Numbered from the stretch's first letter, positions 25,699 to 35,120 are shown. The stretch: DNA of 64,000 bases from Lawsonibacter sp900766145 (GCF_030372275.1 NZ_JAUDDJ010000001.1), one strand, 5' to 3'. Numbers and translations are program-made. Notes: a model not told the origin generated them from the letters alone.

Positions 25699-25904
25699 AT
25701 AACACCTCCCGTATGCTCCTTCACCCACTGGACGAACTGTTCCTTGGGCACCACCATACAGTGGCCCAAACGCAGTACCAGGTAATCCGGTTGGTGCATG
25801 AGTTCATACCCACTGGACGGAGACACGCCCAGGACTTTTGCCACCGTTTCTGAATTGAGAAACAGCGGCAGGTCATCGTAGGATTTGTATTCGGATTTTT
25901 TCAA
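25695..25904 (-). CDS. Excisionase/HTH DNA-binding protein, 69 aa, module 1
   Basis: MKKSEYKSYDDLPLFLNSET then a MerR-type helix pair (VAKVLGVSPSSGYELM) and a wing (LRLGHCMVVPKEQFVQWV). It is one of three such proteins here (others at 22,282 and 43,088); this one and that at 43,088 share the KSYDDLPLFLN start. Overlaps with both neighbours (ATGA each) show a tightly coupled operon. Confidence 0.85.
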   Translation of the reverse strand: MKKSEYKSYDDLPLFLNSETVAKVLGVSPSSGYELMHQPDYLVLRLGHCMVVPKEQFVQWVKEHTGGVI

Positions 25905-26263
25905 TCAGCATCCTCCTTTGAAATATCACGGACATCATCTGGGTGAACCAGCTGCAGGAACTCCTCCACGGAATTGACCGCCCCGGCCTCCTTCAGCTGT
26001 TGATAACGGATCAGGTCACAGAGCGTTCGGAGATTGACCTCTGCACACTCCAGCAGCTTGTCCATGGCTACGATCTGTTGCGTTGTACTGAGTTCCGTGG
26101 GCTTGTCAGGATCTTGCAGATAGGTCCGCACCTCATCCGCTTCCGGCATCTCTTCTCCCAGGACTGCCTGCATCTCCTGAAGGACGTAGTCCATAGTTTC
26201 ATTTTTAGCGTTGGCAGTCAGTGCTTGCAGCAGCTGTTTTGAGCTGTTTCCAAATACATTCAT
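25901..26263 (-). CDS. Hypothetical helical protein, 120 aa
   Basis: MNVFGNSSKQLLQALTANAK... with AAGGAG nine bases upstream. Acidic, soluble, predicted mainly helical; no known motif. It is the first gene of the module 1 HTH/mob operon and is linked to the 69-aa gene by an ATGA overlap. Module 2 lacks a recognisable equivalent at this position. Confidence 0.75.
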   Translation of the reverse strand: MNVFGNSSKQLLQALTANAKNETMDYVLQEMQAVLGEEMPEADEVRTYLQDPDKPTELSTTQQIVAMDKLLECAEVNLRTLCDLIRYQQLKEAGAVNSVEEFLQLVHPDDVRDISKEDAD

Positions 26264-26390
26264 GATTTTTGTGCTCCTTGGTAGGCTTGATTTAGGGCCG
26301 CCCGGCCACGGCCAGAGCCGGGGTTTCCGAGGTCCGGAAATTTTGCCCTCTACTTATCAGGACACTCACAGGCAGTTTGTAAACCAGAAA

Positions 26391-26434
26391 ATAAAAAAAG
26401 TTGAAGGGCTCTGTCAAATGACAGAGCCCCTCAA
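26391..26434 (-). terminator. Terminator of the sigma-like gene
   Basis: A near-perfect 15-bp stem (about 26,402-26,416 with 26,421-26,435, loop AAAT) overlaps the stop codon of the gene and is followed on the minus strand by TTTTTTTATTTT. Confidence 0.85.
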
Positions 26435-26803
26435 CTGTTTGTGGAGCTTTTTCAGCCGCTTTGATACCGCCGCCTTGGATACACCGTAGATCGTCCCGAT
26501 CTCCTCCATGGTCAATCCCCTGCCATATCGGAGTTCTACAAGATCCCGGCCCTGGTCTCCCAGACCATCGACGGCTTTCCGCAGAGTTTCAAGCTGGAGG
26601 TTCCAGAGCACCTCATCCTCCACGGGACGCCTGACACAATCCGAACCGGACAGCACCGTTTCAAACTCACTTTTACTCAGATGCCTTTTGTCCTGCTTTT
26701 CCTGCGCCTGTTCCCGTTTCCGATCCTGCTCCAGGAAGTCTGCGACCTCCTTTGGCACTGATACTTGCTGGCCACTATAGGTAATCACGACAGAGTCGCT
26801 CAT
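26414..26803 (-). CDS. Sigma-70 region 4-like regulator, 129 aa
   Basis: From ATG 26803 (MSDSVVITYSGQQVSVPKEV). The C-terminal part is a sigma region 4 HTH: LGDQGRDLVELRYGRGLTMEEIGTIYGVSKAAVSKRLKKLHKQL. Region 2 is missing, so it acts as a small sigma-like activator, as in the ORFs of Tn916-like and mobilizable elements. It has its own strong promoter, a 190-base structured leader and its own terminator, so it is independently expressed, probably to switch the element on. Confidence 0.85.
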   Translation of the reverse strand: MSDSVVITYSGQQVSVPKEVADFLEQDRKREQAQEKQDKRHLSKSEFETVLSGSDCVRRPVEDEVLWNLQLETLRKAVDGLGDQGRDLVELRYGRGLTMEEIGTIYGVSKAAVSKRLKKLHKQLRGSVI

Positions 26804-26990
26804 TTGCATCCTTTCCGCTTTACACGGGAAGGTGCACACCCGCGCTGCCGGCACAGCGCCAAATACTGAAGACCTTCATGGAAGTTCCCTTCGTACAGGG
26901 TGGTTGTGGTGCCCTACGAGGCCCATGAATGTCTGAGGTCCCACCGGGGTGTGGACCTCACCGGAAAGCTGCGAGTTTTTGGCTTTCGCC
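26804..26990 (-). ncRNA. Structured 5' leader of the sigma-like gene
   Basis: The transcript from the promoter at 26,998-27,026 carries about 190 bases before the ATG. It contains GGC-GAAA-GCC (a tetraloop hairpin), TGAGGTC/GACCTCA arms around CACACCCCGGTGG, and TTCATGG/CCATGAA arms enclosing a CGTAGGG/CCCTGTACG helix. It resembles no riboswitch class that I can name. It might be a regulatory leader. Confidence 0.45.
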
Positions 26991-26997
26991 TATGCCT

Positions 26998-27026
26998 ATC
27001 ATAGAACATACGTTTGGTGCTGTCAA
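26998..27026 (-). promoter_or_regulatory. Promoter of the sigma-like gene
   Basis: Minus-strand TTGACA (27026-27021), 17-base spacer, TATGAT (27003-26998). Confidence 0.8.
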
Positions 27027-27109
27027 GAATGGAGGCTGTGGGATCGGGCCATTTTTCAAAAGTTGAGTTCACTCTTTCGCAAGAAGTATACGCACTTTGG
27101 CGACGGGTG

Positions 27110-27144
27110 AAAAAGAGGAGCGCCTGCGACGGCAGACGCTCCTC
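27110..27144 (-). terminator. Terminator of the six-gene restriction operon
   Basis: A 13-bp stem with one mismatch (27,115-27,127 with 27,132-27,144) and TTTTTC after it on the minus strand, directly behind the stop of the HEPN-like gene. Confidence 0.85.
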
Positions 27145-27154
27145 CTAAAACTGA

Positions 27155-29065
27155 TCATAGATTTCCCAAGCAGAATTCCTCGTTGATTTTGATTATGATC
27201 AGGACCATAATTTTCAGCAACTCCATGTAATCTTGCCTCTGTTGCGATTCCTCCAAAGAACAGGTGTCATGGCTATATTTGTTTCGCAAATCCAAGCCAT
27301 TGCTGAATTCGGACTTATTCAAAGCATAGTTTAGATAATTCTGCTCCGGCTTAGAAAATAATGTATTTTCATAGCGCATATCGCCGGCTGCAATAAACTC
27401 CTCTACCTGCTTCCGTAGCCCCTGGTCATAATAACTTGGACATACCACCTCGTTGTAGAAAAGGTCACCCAGCACAGCGGCCCGAGTTGTATGGATCAGC
27501 AAACGACCATCGTCAGCGATCCGAACTGTCCCGCGATCAATCAGCCAGTCCAAACTGCCTTGCTGATAGTATGCGAAATCTTCTTTTTTCATACTTTCAG
27601 ACAGAAGCAGTCTTGGTAGAGTGCGATATTGTCCTTTTGTTTTCTCCGTGTAATGCATCATAGACTGGTCAGAAAAGAGAAGATACATTTCCTTTTCGAC
27701 CGTCTCCGAACCGGAATATGCGTATTTATTTTTCATTATGCTGGGAATTTCGCGGAAAATCACATGGCCGGAGGACATTTCCAATAGCTCGCGATCAATC
27801 TGCCCGTCTTCACAGAACAGGCGGTACTGTTTTAATATACCGTCAATTGCGCTGGCAAGAAGTTTGCATTTTTCAAAGTAGGTTGTCCCAGAAGATGGCG
27901 GAGCATAAGTAAATCCTTCCGTTCCGAATTCTTCTTTCAAATAGGTTTTAAAAAACCACTGGAAGATACTTTCAATTTGAATATCCAGTCGTTGGAGTTC
28001 TTCGCAGTAGGCCATCATTTGAAGCTGCGTTCGCATTTCTTTAGCATTGAACTGAGACCCGAAGATATAATCTTTTTTCCCCTTGACGCCCAAGTGTCCT
28101 TCCAGCGGGCTGAGCTCTGCTTTCCGAGAGACAAATGTGCTCCGAAAACAGAGATCCACATATTTAAACAGGTAAATGAAGTTATTCAGCAGCGTAGAAT
28201 AATCCCGATTTTCCTCCAGCCATTCCCGGCTATACGCATAGGTGAAGATATGATCTTCGGTGCGGTATATTTCCTCCAGGGAACCGTCAGGGATAGATTT
28301 GAATGTTATTTCCACGCTATAGGAGAATCCCGGATGACCCGCGAAGAGTTTCTTCTGGAGTTCCTCTTTCTTTCTTCTGGCTCTGAGCTTGAGTTTATCA
28401 GATAAAGGAAATTCTTTTGAACTCTGGGATCGCTCCAATAATTGCAGATAGTTCAAATTAGCATCGTCCCGCTCCACATAGTCCCAGAGGACTTGGTCAC
28501 GCATCGCTTGTGTGAACTCCTTGGGGAAATACAACTGCCTGTGGCGCGTATGAGCAGCAAAGAACTGAGACAGCAATTCTTCTGCCGTGTTTGAATTGTG
28601 CGTCAAATGCTCCGCGAGCACCTGTCCAAATGTCTCTGCAAGCGCCTTATGCCTTAGGATATACCAGACGAAGTTCTCGTTTGAATTCAGCAGGGCCCCT
28701 ATCGTTTCTGAAGCGATACGCAGGTAGACCTTATAGTCGCAGATCAACTGCCAGAAATCATCAACATACTCCCAATCCACTGACTGACAGAGCGCTTGCA
28801 GATTTTCATTTGTGACCGTGCTGAAATATCGGCCTAAAATTTGCGGAATGACTTTGCACCGCTCTTGGTATCCCGTGAACTGTTCATCAGTCCAAGCTGT
28901 AAGACGCAAACCTGTATCCATGTACTGGTTGATATTGTAGAGTTCCAAAATGGTTTTTAGATCTGGATTGTGGATTTTCTCATCCCACTGCTGAAAAAAG
29001 GTTTCCATTTCCTGCAAGTACCAACCAGAACTCATATCATGTGCTCCGTAGAATTTAATATCCAT
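27155..29065 (-). CDS. Unknown 636-aa protein with C-terminal HEPN-type RNxxxH motif
   Basis: Last gene of the type I restriction operon, 27 bases after hsdS. No family is recognised. It is soluble, largely helical, with a low-GC composition unlike the surrounding chromosome. The C-terminus reads GLDLRNKYSHDTCS followed by a long hydrophobic helix (YMELLKIMVLIIIKINEEF). R594-N595-x3-H599 fits the catalytic RNxxxH (Rx4-6H) of HEPN ribonucleases, and the surrounding helices have the expected pattern. HEPN toxins such as PrrC-type anticodon nucleases and RloC are known partners of type I systems, so a back-up RNase released when restriction fails is a fair hypothesis. No ATPase or nucleotide-binding motif is seen. 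Confidence 0.7.
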   Translation of the reverse strand: MDIKFYGAHDMSSGWYLQEMETFFQQWDEKIHNPDLKTILELYNINQYMDTGLRLTAWTDEQFTGYQERCKVIPQILGRYFSTVTNENLQALCQSVDWEYVDDFWQLICDYKVYLRIASETIGALLNSNENFVWYILRHKALAETFGQVLAEHLTHNSNTAEELLSQFFAAHTRHRQLYFPKEFTQAMRDQVLWDYVERDDANLNYLQLLERSQSSKEFPLSDKLKLRARRKKEELQKKLFAGHPGFSYSVEITFKSIPDGSLEEIYRTEDHIFTYAYSREWLEENRDYSTLLNNFIYLFKYVDLCFRSTFVSRKAELSPLEGHLGVKGKKDYIFGSQFNAKEMRTQLQMMAYCEELQRLDIQIESIFQWFFKTYLKEEFGTEGFTYAPPSSGTTYFEKCKLLASAIDGILKQYRLFCEDGQIDRELLEMSSGHVIFREIPSIMKNKYAYSGSETVEKEMYLLFSDQSMMHYTEKTKGQYRTLPRLLLSESMKKEDFAYYQQGSLDWLIDRGTVRIADDGRLLIHTTRAAVLGDLFYNEVVCPSYYDQGLRKQVEEFIAAGDMRYENTLFSKPEQNYLNYALNKSEFSNGLDLRNKYSHDTCSLEESQQRQDYMELLKIMVLIIIKINEEFCLGNL

Positions 29066-29092
29066 AGCTTCTGCCGCGATTGCCGATTCACC

Positions 29093-30550
29093 TCACTTCA
29101 GCCGCTCGCATAGCGGTAGCAGCTCCTCCAGCCGGGCCACGATGCGCTTTTGCTCGGGAAGGGGCGGGAGGGGGAACACAGAATTAGCTACTTTGTCGCT
29201 ATTCAGATTTTTGACAACCGCACCACTAACCTTGCCACAAAATTGCATATACGCATAATTAGAAGAAAGCATCCAATATAAGAAGTCTTGATCAAAAATT
29301 TTGTTGATTTGACTAATCACAAGCCATCCATCGTGAATGCACCCATCAATTTTTAAGATGTATGGGCGCCCAAAACTCATAGAGTTTGTAAGTAAAAAAT
29401 CTCCGGCGTGAACCATACGACTTTTGGATACACCTGAAGGTTTTATTTTTTCAACCGTAGAACTAATATATTTCCCATTCTTTTCGGTGTCGCCAATTTT
29501 AATCCAATTCACTCCATCATCAGCTGTTGTAATATACTCTTTAATTGGACGCGGTGAGCCCCCTCTTGCTATAATACATACTTTCCCAAGCTTTACCCAT
29601 GTCCAATTTTCTGGAATCTCAAATACTTTTTCATTATCTGAGATTTCTGTTATTATTTTTTGCTTAACGCGGTGACCATCAACATTATCATCAAGTGCTA
29701 TCTGCGCCAAAAGTTCCTCGGCGGTGCCCTCCTCTGGGCGCTGCTCCACCAGCTTGCCCTGGATGGCCTGCTGGAGGATGGACTTCTTCATGTTCTCCGG
29801 GAAACGGCGGTTGAAGTCCTCCAGGCGAGTCCACGCCACCTCGTAGCGGTCCACCAGGGGTAGCAACTCCTCGATTTTGGCCACGATACGCTTCTGCTCG
29901 GCGAGGGGCGGGAGGGGCAACCACATTGCATTCAATGAATTCTGAACCAGATGCTTAATGGTAACACCTTTGCTGAATTTATCGATAATACCAATTCCCT
30001 TATAGCATTCAATTAAGTATTTATAAAAATAGGGATTAATGTTTTGATAAAATCTCACCCGATGGAGAGCATTCTGGTAATACATCGTTACATCATGCTC
30101 CCAAACCGAGGAGCGCCCTACATCTCCACCTTCGCATATGAGCAAATCGCCCTTTTGCAACAAATATTTTGATAGTTCGGTATCTTCAAAACGAGCTTCT
30201 TTTACTTTCTCTAAGCTAATTCCATTCCAGTATACATTAATACTGCACAGATATGGGTGTAAGTTCCCTGTGTTCTTTGCTTTATCAAGTGTTTTCCCGA
30301 GACTACTGGAAGCAATATAATTAAGATGTACCCACATCCAACTCTCTGGAATCTCAAAGTGTTTTTCATCCTCGGTAATCTTTGGCAGGGGCTTTTCCTT
30401 CTTGATCTTCCCCTCTTTGATGAGCCGCTTCTTTTCCGCCTGGATCTGCTGGTACAACTCCTGGGCGGTACCCTCCTCCGGGCGCTGCTCCACCAGCCTG
30501 CCCTGGATGGCAAGCTGCAAAACGCTGTTTTTCAGTTCCTGGGGCGTCAT
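29093..30550 (-). CDS. hsdS: Type I restriction-modification specificity subunit
   Basis: 485 aa with two target-recognition domains and conserved spacers: N-terminal MTPQELKNSVLQLAIQGRLV, central LPPLAEQKRIVAKIEELLPLVDRYEV... then SILQQAIQGKLVEQRPEEGTAEEL, and C-terminal LPPLPEQKRIVARLEELLPLC. The N-terminal and central regions contain nearly identical segments (LVEQRPEEGTA), also at DNA level. It sets which sequence HsdM methylates and HsdR cuts around. ATGA overlap with hsdM. Confidence 0.95.
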   Translation of the reverse strand: MTPQELKNSVLQLAIQGRLVEQRPEEGTAQELYQQIQAEKKRLIKEGKIKKEKPLPKITEDEKHFEIPESWMWVHLNYIASSSLGKTLDKAKNTGNLHPYLCSINVYWNGISLEKVKEARFEDTELSKYLLQKGDLLICEGGDVGRSSVWEHDVTMYYQNALHRVRFYQNINPYFYKYLIECYKGIGIIDKFSKGVTIKHLVQNSLNAMWLPLPPLAEQKRIVAKIEELLPLVDRYEVAWTRLEDFNRRFPENMKKSILQQAIQGKLVEQRPEEGTAEELLAQIALDDNVDGHRVKQKIITEISDNEKVFEIPENWTWVKLGKVCIIARGGSPRPIKEYITTADDGVNWIKIGDTEKNGKYISSTVEKIKPSGVSKSRMVHAGDFLLTNSMSFGRPYILKIDGCIHDGWLVISQINKIFDQDFLYWMLSSNYAYMQFCGKVSGAVVKNLNSDKVANSVFPLPPLPEQKRIVARLEELLPLCERLK

Positions 30551-32067
30551 TGGGCATCCCCTCCCAGCTTGGCGGTAATCTCGGCCAGCACCCGGTCGAT
30601 CTCGGCGTTGAGAGAGGCCCGTTGCTCCTCATAGCGGTGGATCAGATCCAGCGGGGCCAGGATTTCCTCCTCCTCGTGGGGGTAGCCGCACTGGTCCAGG
30701 TTATAGCCCAGTTCCCCCGTGAGCTGCTCCACCGGGAATTTTTTCGCCTTGTCGAAGCCATCTTCAGTGATTTCCTGCCGGTCGTTCCACCACTCCACCA
30801 CCGGGGCAAAGTGCTCCAACTTCATGGGCTTGGTCTTACTGAAATGCTTGTACCCCTCCGGCATATCCAGCCGGTAGTACCAGGTCTCTCGGGTGGGGCC
30901 GGTGCGGTCAAAGAACAGGATGTTGGTGGTGATGGAGGTGTATGGGGAGAACACGCTGCCGGGCAGCCGGATGATGGTGTGCAGGTTGAACTCGGACAAC
31001 AACTTCTTTTTGAGGTTCACCTTGGCGTTGTCGGTGCCGAATAGAAATCCGTCAGGCAGGATTACCGCTGCCCGGCCGCCCTTTTTCAGCCGGTACATGA
31101 TGACGGCCATAAACAGGTCAGCCGTTTCGCTGCTGGCCAGGTCGTCGGGGAAGTGGTTCTTCACATCCGCCTTCTCGCTGCCGCCGTAAGGGGGATTCAT
31201 CAGCACCACATCGAACTGGTCCGCCTCGGTGTAGTCCAGCACATCCCGCACCAGAGCGTTGTCGTGATACACCCGGGGGACGTCCAGCCCATGAAGCAGC
31301 AGGTTGGTAATGCACAGCATATAGGGAAACTGCTTTTTCTCAATGCCGCAGATGGAATTGCCGTACTTGATGGCATCGCTGGTGCTTTTCATCTGCTTTT
31401 GCAGCTCTTTCAGCCAACTGATGAGAAAGCCGCCGGTACCGCAGGCGAAGTCGGCCATCTGCTCCCCAATCTGGGGACGAATCATCCGTGCCATGAAATC
31501 AGTGACCGCCCGGGGAGTGTAGAACTCACCGGCGGAGCCAGCGCTCTGCAGCTCCTTCAAAATCGTCTCATAGATCTCACCGAAGGCGTGGCTCTCCTCG
31601 TAGTCCGAAAGATCCAGCTCGTCAATCACGTTGAGGACCTGCCGCAGCAGCACGCCGTCCTTCATGTATTGGTTGGCGTCGGCAAAGGTGGTCCGAACGA
31701 CGGCCTTTTTGACGGGGGTGTTCGCATCCACCTTGATGCCTTCCACCAGGACTTTGCCGTTGGAGTCCTTGACGTCGTTTCCCTTCAGTACCGGGAACAG
31801 CGTGTTGTTCACAAAGTTCAGCAGTGGATCGCCGGTCAGGGCGCTGCCGGACTTGTCGTCGTGGGCCCAATTTGCCCAGCGGCATGGCTCCGGGATGATG
31901 GACGCATAGCCCTCTTCGTCGAATGCCCAGTCCTGTTCCTTGGCGTCATATACTTTCAGAAACAACATCCAGGCGATCTGCTCGATGCGCTGGGCGTCGC
32001 CGTTGATGCCGGCGTCGTTGCGCATGATGTCCCGCAGCCGCTTTACAAATCCGGTCAAATTGCTCAT
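30547..32067 (-). CDS. hsdM: Type I restriction-modification N6-adenine methyltransferase
   Basis: 506 aa. An HsdM N-terminal helical domain (FVKRLRDIMRNDAGINGDAQRIEQIAWMLFLK quoted in part as landmark), SAM motif I DFACGTGGF (206-214) and catalytic NPPYGG (291-296). It methylates adenine in the HsdS-defined site to protect host DNA. ATGA overlaps join it to the Mrr-like gene before it and to hsdS after it. Intact by length and motifs. Confidence 0.96.
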   Translation of the reverse strand: MSNLTGFVKRLRDIMRNDAGINGDAQRIEQIAWMLFLKVYDAKEQDWAFDEEGYASIIPEPCRWANWAHDDKSGSALTGDPLLNFVNNTLFPVLKGNDVKDSNGKVLVEGIKVDANTPVKKAVVRTTFADANQYMKDGVLLRQVLNVIDELDLSDYEESHAFGEIYETILKELQSAGSAGEFYTPRAVTDFMARMIRPQIGEQMADFACGTGGFLISWLKELQKQMKSTSDAIKYGNSICGIEKKQFPYMLCITNLLLHGLDVPRVYHDNALVRDVLDYTEADQFDVVLMNPPYGGSEKADVKNHFPDDLASSETADLFMAVIMYRLKKGGRAAVILPDGFLFGTDNAKVNLKKKLLSEFNLHTIIRLPGSVFSPYTSITTNILFFDRTGPTRETWYYRLDMPEGYKHFSKTKPMKLEHFAPVVEWWNDRQEITEDGFDKAKKFPVEQLTGELGYNLDQCGYPHEEEEILAPLDLIHRYEEQRASLNAEIDRVLAEITAKLGGDAQ

Positions 32068-32735
32068 GTATACTCCTTTAAGTTTTCTAAGTTTATTTCT
32101 TCTAATGATGGACTCTCTATCCCATACTGTTCTTTCATAAGTCGGAACATTTCTTCATAACAACTTCGTAATATTGCTTTTGTTGGGTAAACACGACGCG
32201 CATCTGAAGACTGTGCGGTACAATTTACAGCCTTATACGGTGGCATCAGCTTTTCTCCCCGGATGAATGGATCATTTTCATCATAAATATCTGTTCCGTT
32301 CGAATGAGAGTAGAATTCGGCCCGGTTGTCATACACACGAATCAAAGCGATACCATGCTCTTTTGCATATTGAATCGCGCCGCTCTGAAAACCGTTGGTT
32401 GAGAGAAGAATTCCCTTCTGAGCGCCCAAACTACGAATCTTATCATGCAGAACAACGACTTTTTCACGATTTACCTTATTTTTATATCGTTTACACTCAC
32501 AAATCACTTTAAATTTCGAGCCCATCGCAGTAAATGTGGCATACAAGTCGATTTGGTAAGTGCCGTCATGGCTGGTCAGGTCTGTATTGTGTGTAATCGT
32601 GAAATCTTTCAGTTGCTCCGCCTCCGCATATCCCCGGAGGATTTCTCCACAGTATTTCTCAAACTCGGTCGGCGTCATACTGCAAACGAGATCCAGATAC
32701 TCAACTTGCTCCTCATCAACTGGCATAGATTTCAT
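32064..32735 (-). CDS. Mrr-like restriction endonuclease
   Basis: 223 aa. PD-(D/E)xK fold of the Mrr_cat type: CGEILRGYAEAE, then YQIDLYATF (Asp), VICECKRYKNKVNREKV (ExK), and GILLSTNGFQSGAIQYAKEHGIALI, the conserved tail helix region. Mrr proteins cut methylated or foreign DNA. It lies between hsdR and hsdM with a 20-base and a 4-base overlap, so it is made together with the type I system. AAGGAG seven bases before ATG 32735 fixes the start. Confidence 0.88.
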   Translation of the reverse strand: MKSMPVDEEQVEYLDLVCSMTPTEFEKYCGEILRGYAEAEQLKDFTITHNTDLTSHDGTYQIDLYATFTAMGSKFKVICECKRYKNKVNREKVVVLHDKIRSLGAQKGILLSTNGFQSGAIQYAKEHGIALIRVYDNRAEFYSHSNGTDIYDENDPFIRGEKLMPPYKAVNCTAQSSDARRVYPTKAILRSCYEEMFRLMKEQYGIESPSLEEINLENLKEYT

Positions 32736-35040
32736 CTTCTAACTCCTTAACTGCTTTGAGATAACCTTCTTTCCCGCCGAAGTAGCTGGCGATCTTGGCG
32801 GGCTTTCCCATTTTCATAAAGGGGTCCAGTTTCAGCACCTCGGTCTTTTCAATCTCGTAGATACCGGTGTTCATATATTTGTCCAGCAGGGCCTCCAGCA
32901 CCTCCCGGGCAGCACCGCTGTACTTACTGAGAAAATCCCGTTTCTTTACGTTGTTGGCCCGCTCCCGGCGAGTCAGGGGCTTCTTGTCAAAGGCCACATG
33001 GCAGATGAAGTCGAAGTCGTCCACGTCGGCCATGTTCTGTTCGGCTTTCATGGCCTCCAGGTCGATGCCCCGCTCCCGAAGCAGGTCGCGGATGGCCGTC
33101 TTCTTGTCCTGGGCGCTCCACTGGCGGATAAAGTTGTCCAGGGAGGCGTATTCACCCCGCACATTTTCCTTGGTGTAGTCCACAATGCTCTCCTGCCGAA
33201 GCAGCTTGCCGTTGGCGTCGTAGATGGAGACTGTCTTGTGGACGATGGTAACCTTACAGCCGTTCCGATCCACAATGGGAGTGGGTCCGCTAACGGGGGG
33301 ATCGACAACGGGGGGCTTGCCGTCCTCTGGCCTGGACGGTTTGTGAGGTTTCTCCGTTCCAAAGTTTGGGTCGATTTCCAGCGGACCGTCCCAATCCGGG
33401 TCGGCAAACAGGCGGGTCACGTTGCGGAAGTCCATGACCGCGAAGTGGGTCTTGCCCTCCTTCTCCCGCAACCGGGTGCCCCGGCCAATGATCTGCTTGA
33501 ACTCTGTCATGGAGCCGATCATCTTGTCCAGCGCAATCAGCTTGACCATCTTGCAGTCGGCCCCGGTAGAGAGCAGCTCCGAGGTGGTGGCGATGACAGG
33601 GCCCTCTGAGGATGTGGAGATAAAATACTTCAGTTTGCTCTTGCCGTAGGTATCGCTGCCGGTGATCCGAACCACATAGTCCGGGTTCTTCTTCACCATA
33701 TCGGAGTTGAGATTGACCAGCGCCACCCGCATCCGCTCAGCGGAGTCCTCGTTGGCACAGAATACAATGGTCTTAGACATGCGGTCGGTGCTTTTGAGAT
33801 AGCTGGTGATCTCAGCGGCCACCTGCTGGATACGGTCTTCGATGATGATGGTATAGTCATAGTCACTGTTGGTGTAAATGCGGTCCGGGATCTCATTGCC
33901 GTAGATGTCCCGCTGGCCCTTGCGGGGACGCCAGCCGTCCCCGATGTCGGTCATGATGTTGATGACCTTGAAAGGCGCCAGGAAACCGTCGTCAATGCCC
34001 TCTTTCAGACTGTAGGTATAGACCGGGTCTCCGAAATAGCTCAGATTGGAGATGTATTTTGTCTCTTTCGGTGTGGCGGTCATGCCGATCTGGGTGGCGT
34101 TGGAGAAGTACTCCAGAATCCGCCGCCAGCGGCTTTCCTCCTTGGCGGAACCCCGGTGGCACTCATCCACGATGATCAGGTCAAAGAAGTCGGGAGAGAA
34201 GAGTTCACTGAAGTGCTCCTGGTCGTCGTCTCCCACCAGCTGCTGGTAGAGGGAGAAGTACACCTGGTGGGAGGTGATGGTGCTGGGGTCATCTTTGGCC
34301 ACATTGATCTTGTGAGTCACCTTCTCCAGCGGGGCGAAGTCCTGCTGGATGGACTGATCCACCAGAATATTGCGGTCCGCCAGATAGAGGACCTTGCGCT
34401 TCATGCCGCTTTTCAGGAGCCGATAGACGATCTGAAAGGCGGTGTAGGTCTTGCCGGTTCCGGTGGCCATGACCAGCAGGAGCCGCTGCTGCCCCTGAGC
34501 GATGGCGTCCACCGTCCGATTGATGGCGATCCGCTGGTAGTACCGGGGCGGATATGTGTTCTGGCTGGTATAGTAGGGCTGGTCAATGGCGGCTTCCTGT
34601 TCGGGGCTGAGGACGGATTCCTGCTTGAAGCGGGCGGTCAGCTCTGCCTCCGTGGGGAATTCATCCAGGCCGAATTCCCGCTCTGTGCCGGTGAGAAAAT
34701 CGTGCTCGGCAAAGCCATCTCCATTGGAACTGAACGCAAAGGGCAGATCCAGCATTCGGGCGTACTCCATCGCCTGCTGTAAGCCGTGGGAAACGGTATG
34801 GTTATTGTCCTTAGCCTCGATCACCGCAATGGGGTTATTGGCGCTGAGGTACAGGAGATAATCGGCCCGCTTGGGCTTCTCCCGAAAGACCATGTTTCCC
34901 CGCAGGTTGATTTTGCCGTCGGTGATCTGCGTCTCCATGGTGATCTTGCCCCTGCTCCACTTGGAGGTCACGGCAGGGGTAATGTACTGGAGTTTGATGT
35001 CCTCCTCTGTCATACTTTTCTTGGGTAAAACAGGACTCAT
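32716..35040 (-). CDS. hsdR: Type I restriction endonuclease subunit R
   Basis: 774 aa, EcoEI-like. N-terminal nuclease with D60 and E75-A-K77 (RADYLLYL ... IAVIEAK), SF2 motor with Walker A ATGTGKT (192-198), DECH (292-295), TATP, and motif VI IGRGTRLREKEG, then a C-terminal domain for contact with the methylase. It translocates DNA and cuts far from unmethylated sites. AGGAGG lies eight bases upstream of the ATG. Full length, no frameshift. Confidence 0.95.
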   Translation of the reverse strand: MSPVLPKKSMTEEDIKLQYITPAVTSKWSRGKITMETQITDGKINLRGNMVFREKPKRADYLLYLSANNPIAVIEAKDNNHTVSHGLQQAMEYARMLDLPFAFSSNGDGFAEHDFLTGTEREFGLDEFPTEAELTARFKQESVLSPEQEAAIDQPYYTSQNTYPPRYYQRIAINRTVDAIAQGQQRLLLVMATGTGKTYTAFQIVYRLLKSGMKRKVLYLADRNILVDQSIQQDFAPLEKVTHKINVAKDDPSTITSHQVYFSLYQQLVGDDDQEHFSELFSPDFFDLIIVDECHRGSAKEESRWRRILEYFSNATQIGMTATPKETKYISNLSYFGDPVYTYSLKEGIDDGFLAPFKVINIMTDIGDGWRPRKGQRDIYGNEIPDRIYTNSDYDYTIIIEDRIQQVAAEITSYLKSTDRMSKTIVFCANEDSAERMRVALVNLNSDMVKKNPDYVVRITGSDTYGKSKLKYFISTSSEGPVIATTSELLSTGADCKMVKLIALDKMIGSMTEFKQIIGRGTRLREKEGKTHFAVMDFRNVTRLFADPDWDGPLEIDPNFGTEKPHKPSRPEDGKPPVVDPPVSGPTPIVDRNGCKVTIVHKTVSIYDANGKLLRQESIVDYTKENVRGEYASLDNFIRQWSAQDKKTAIRDLLRERGIDLEAMKAEQNMADVDDFDFICHVAFDKKPLTRRERANNVKKRDFLSKYSGAAREVLEALLDKYMNTGIYEIEKTEVLKLDPFMKMGKPAKIASYFGGKEGYLKAVKELEDEIYAS

Positions 35041-35120
35041 CCCTGGGGCCTCCTTTTCTGTAAATCACTCCCTGGAATAATCTCCAGAATATCATCTGCC
35101 GTACAATTTAGCACCGCACA

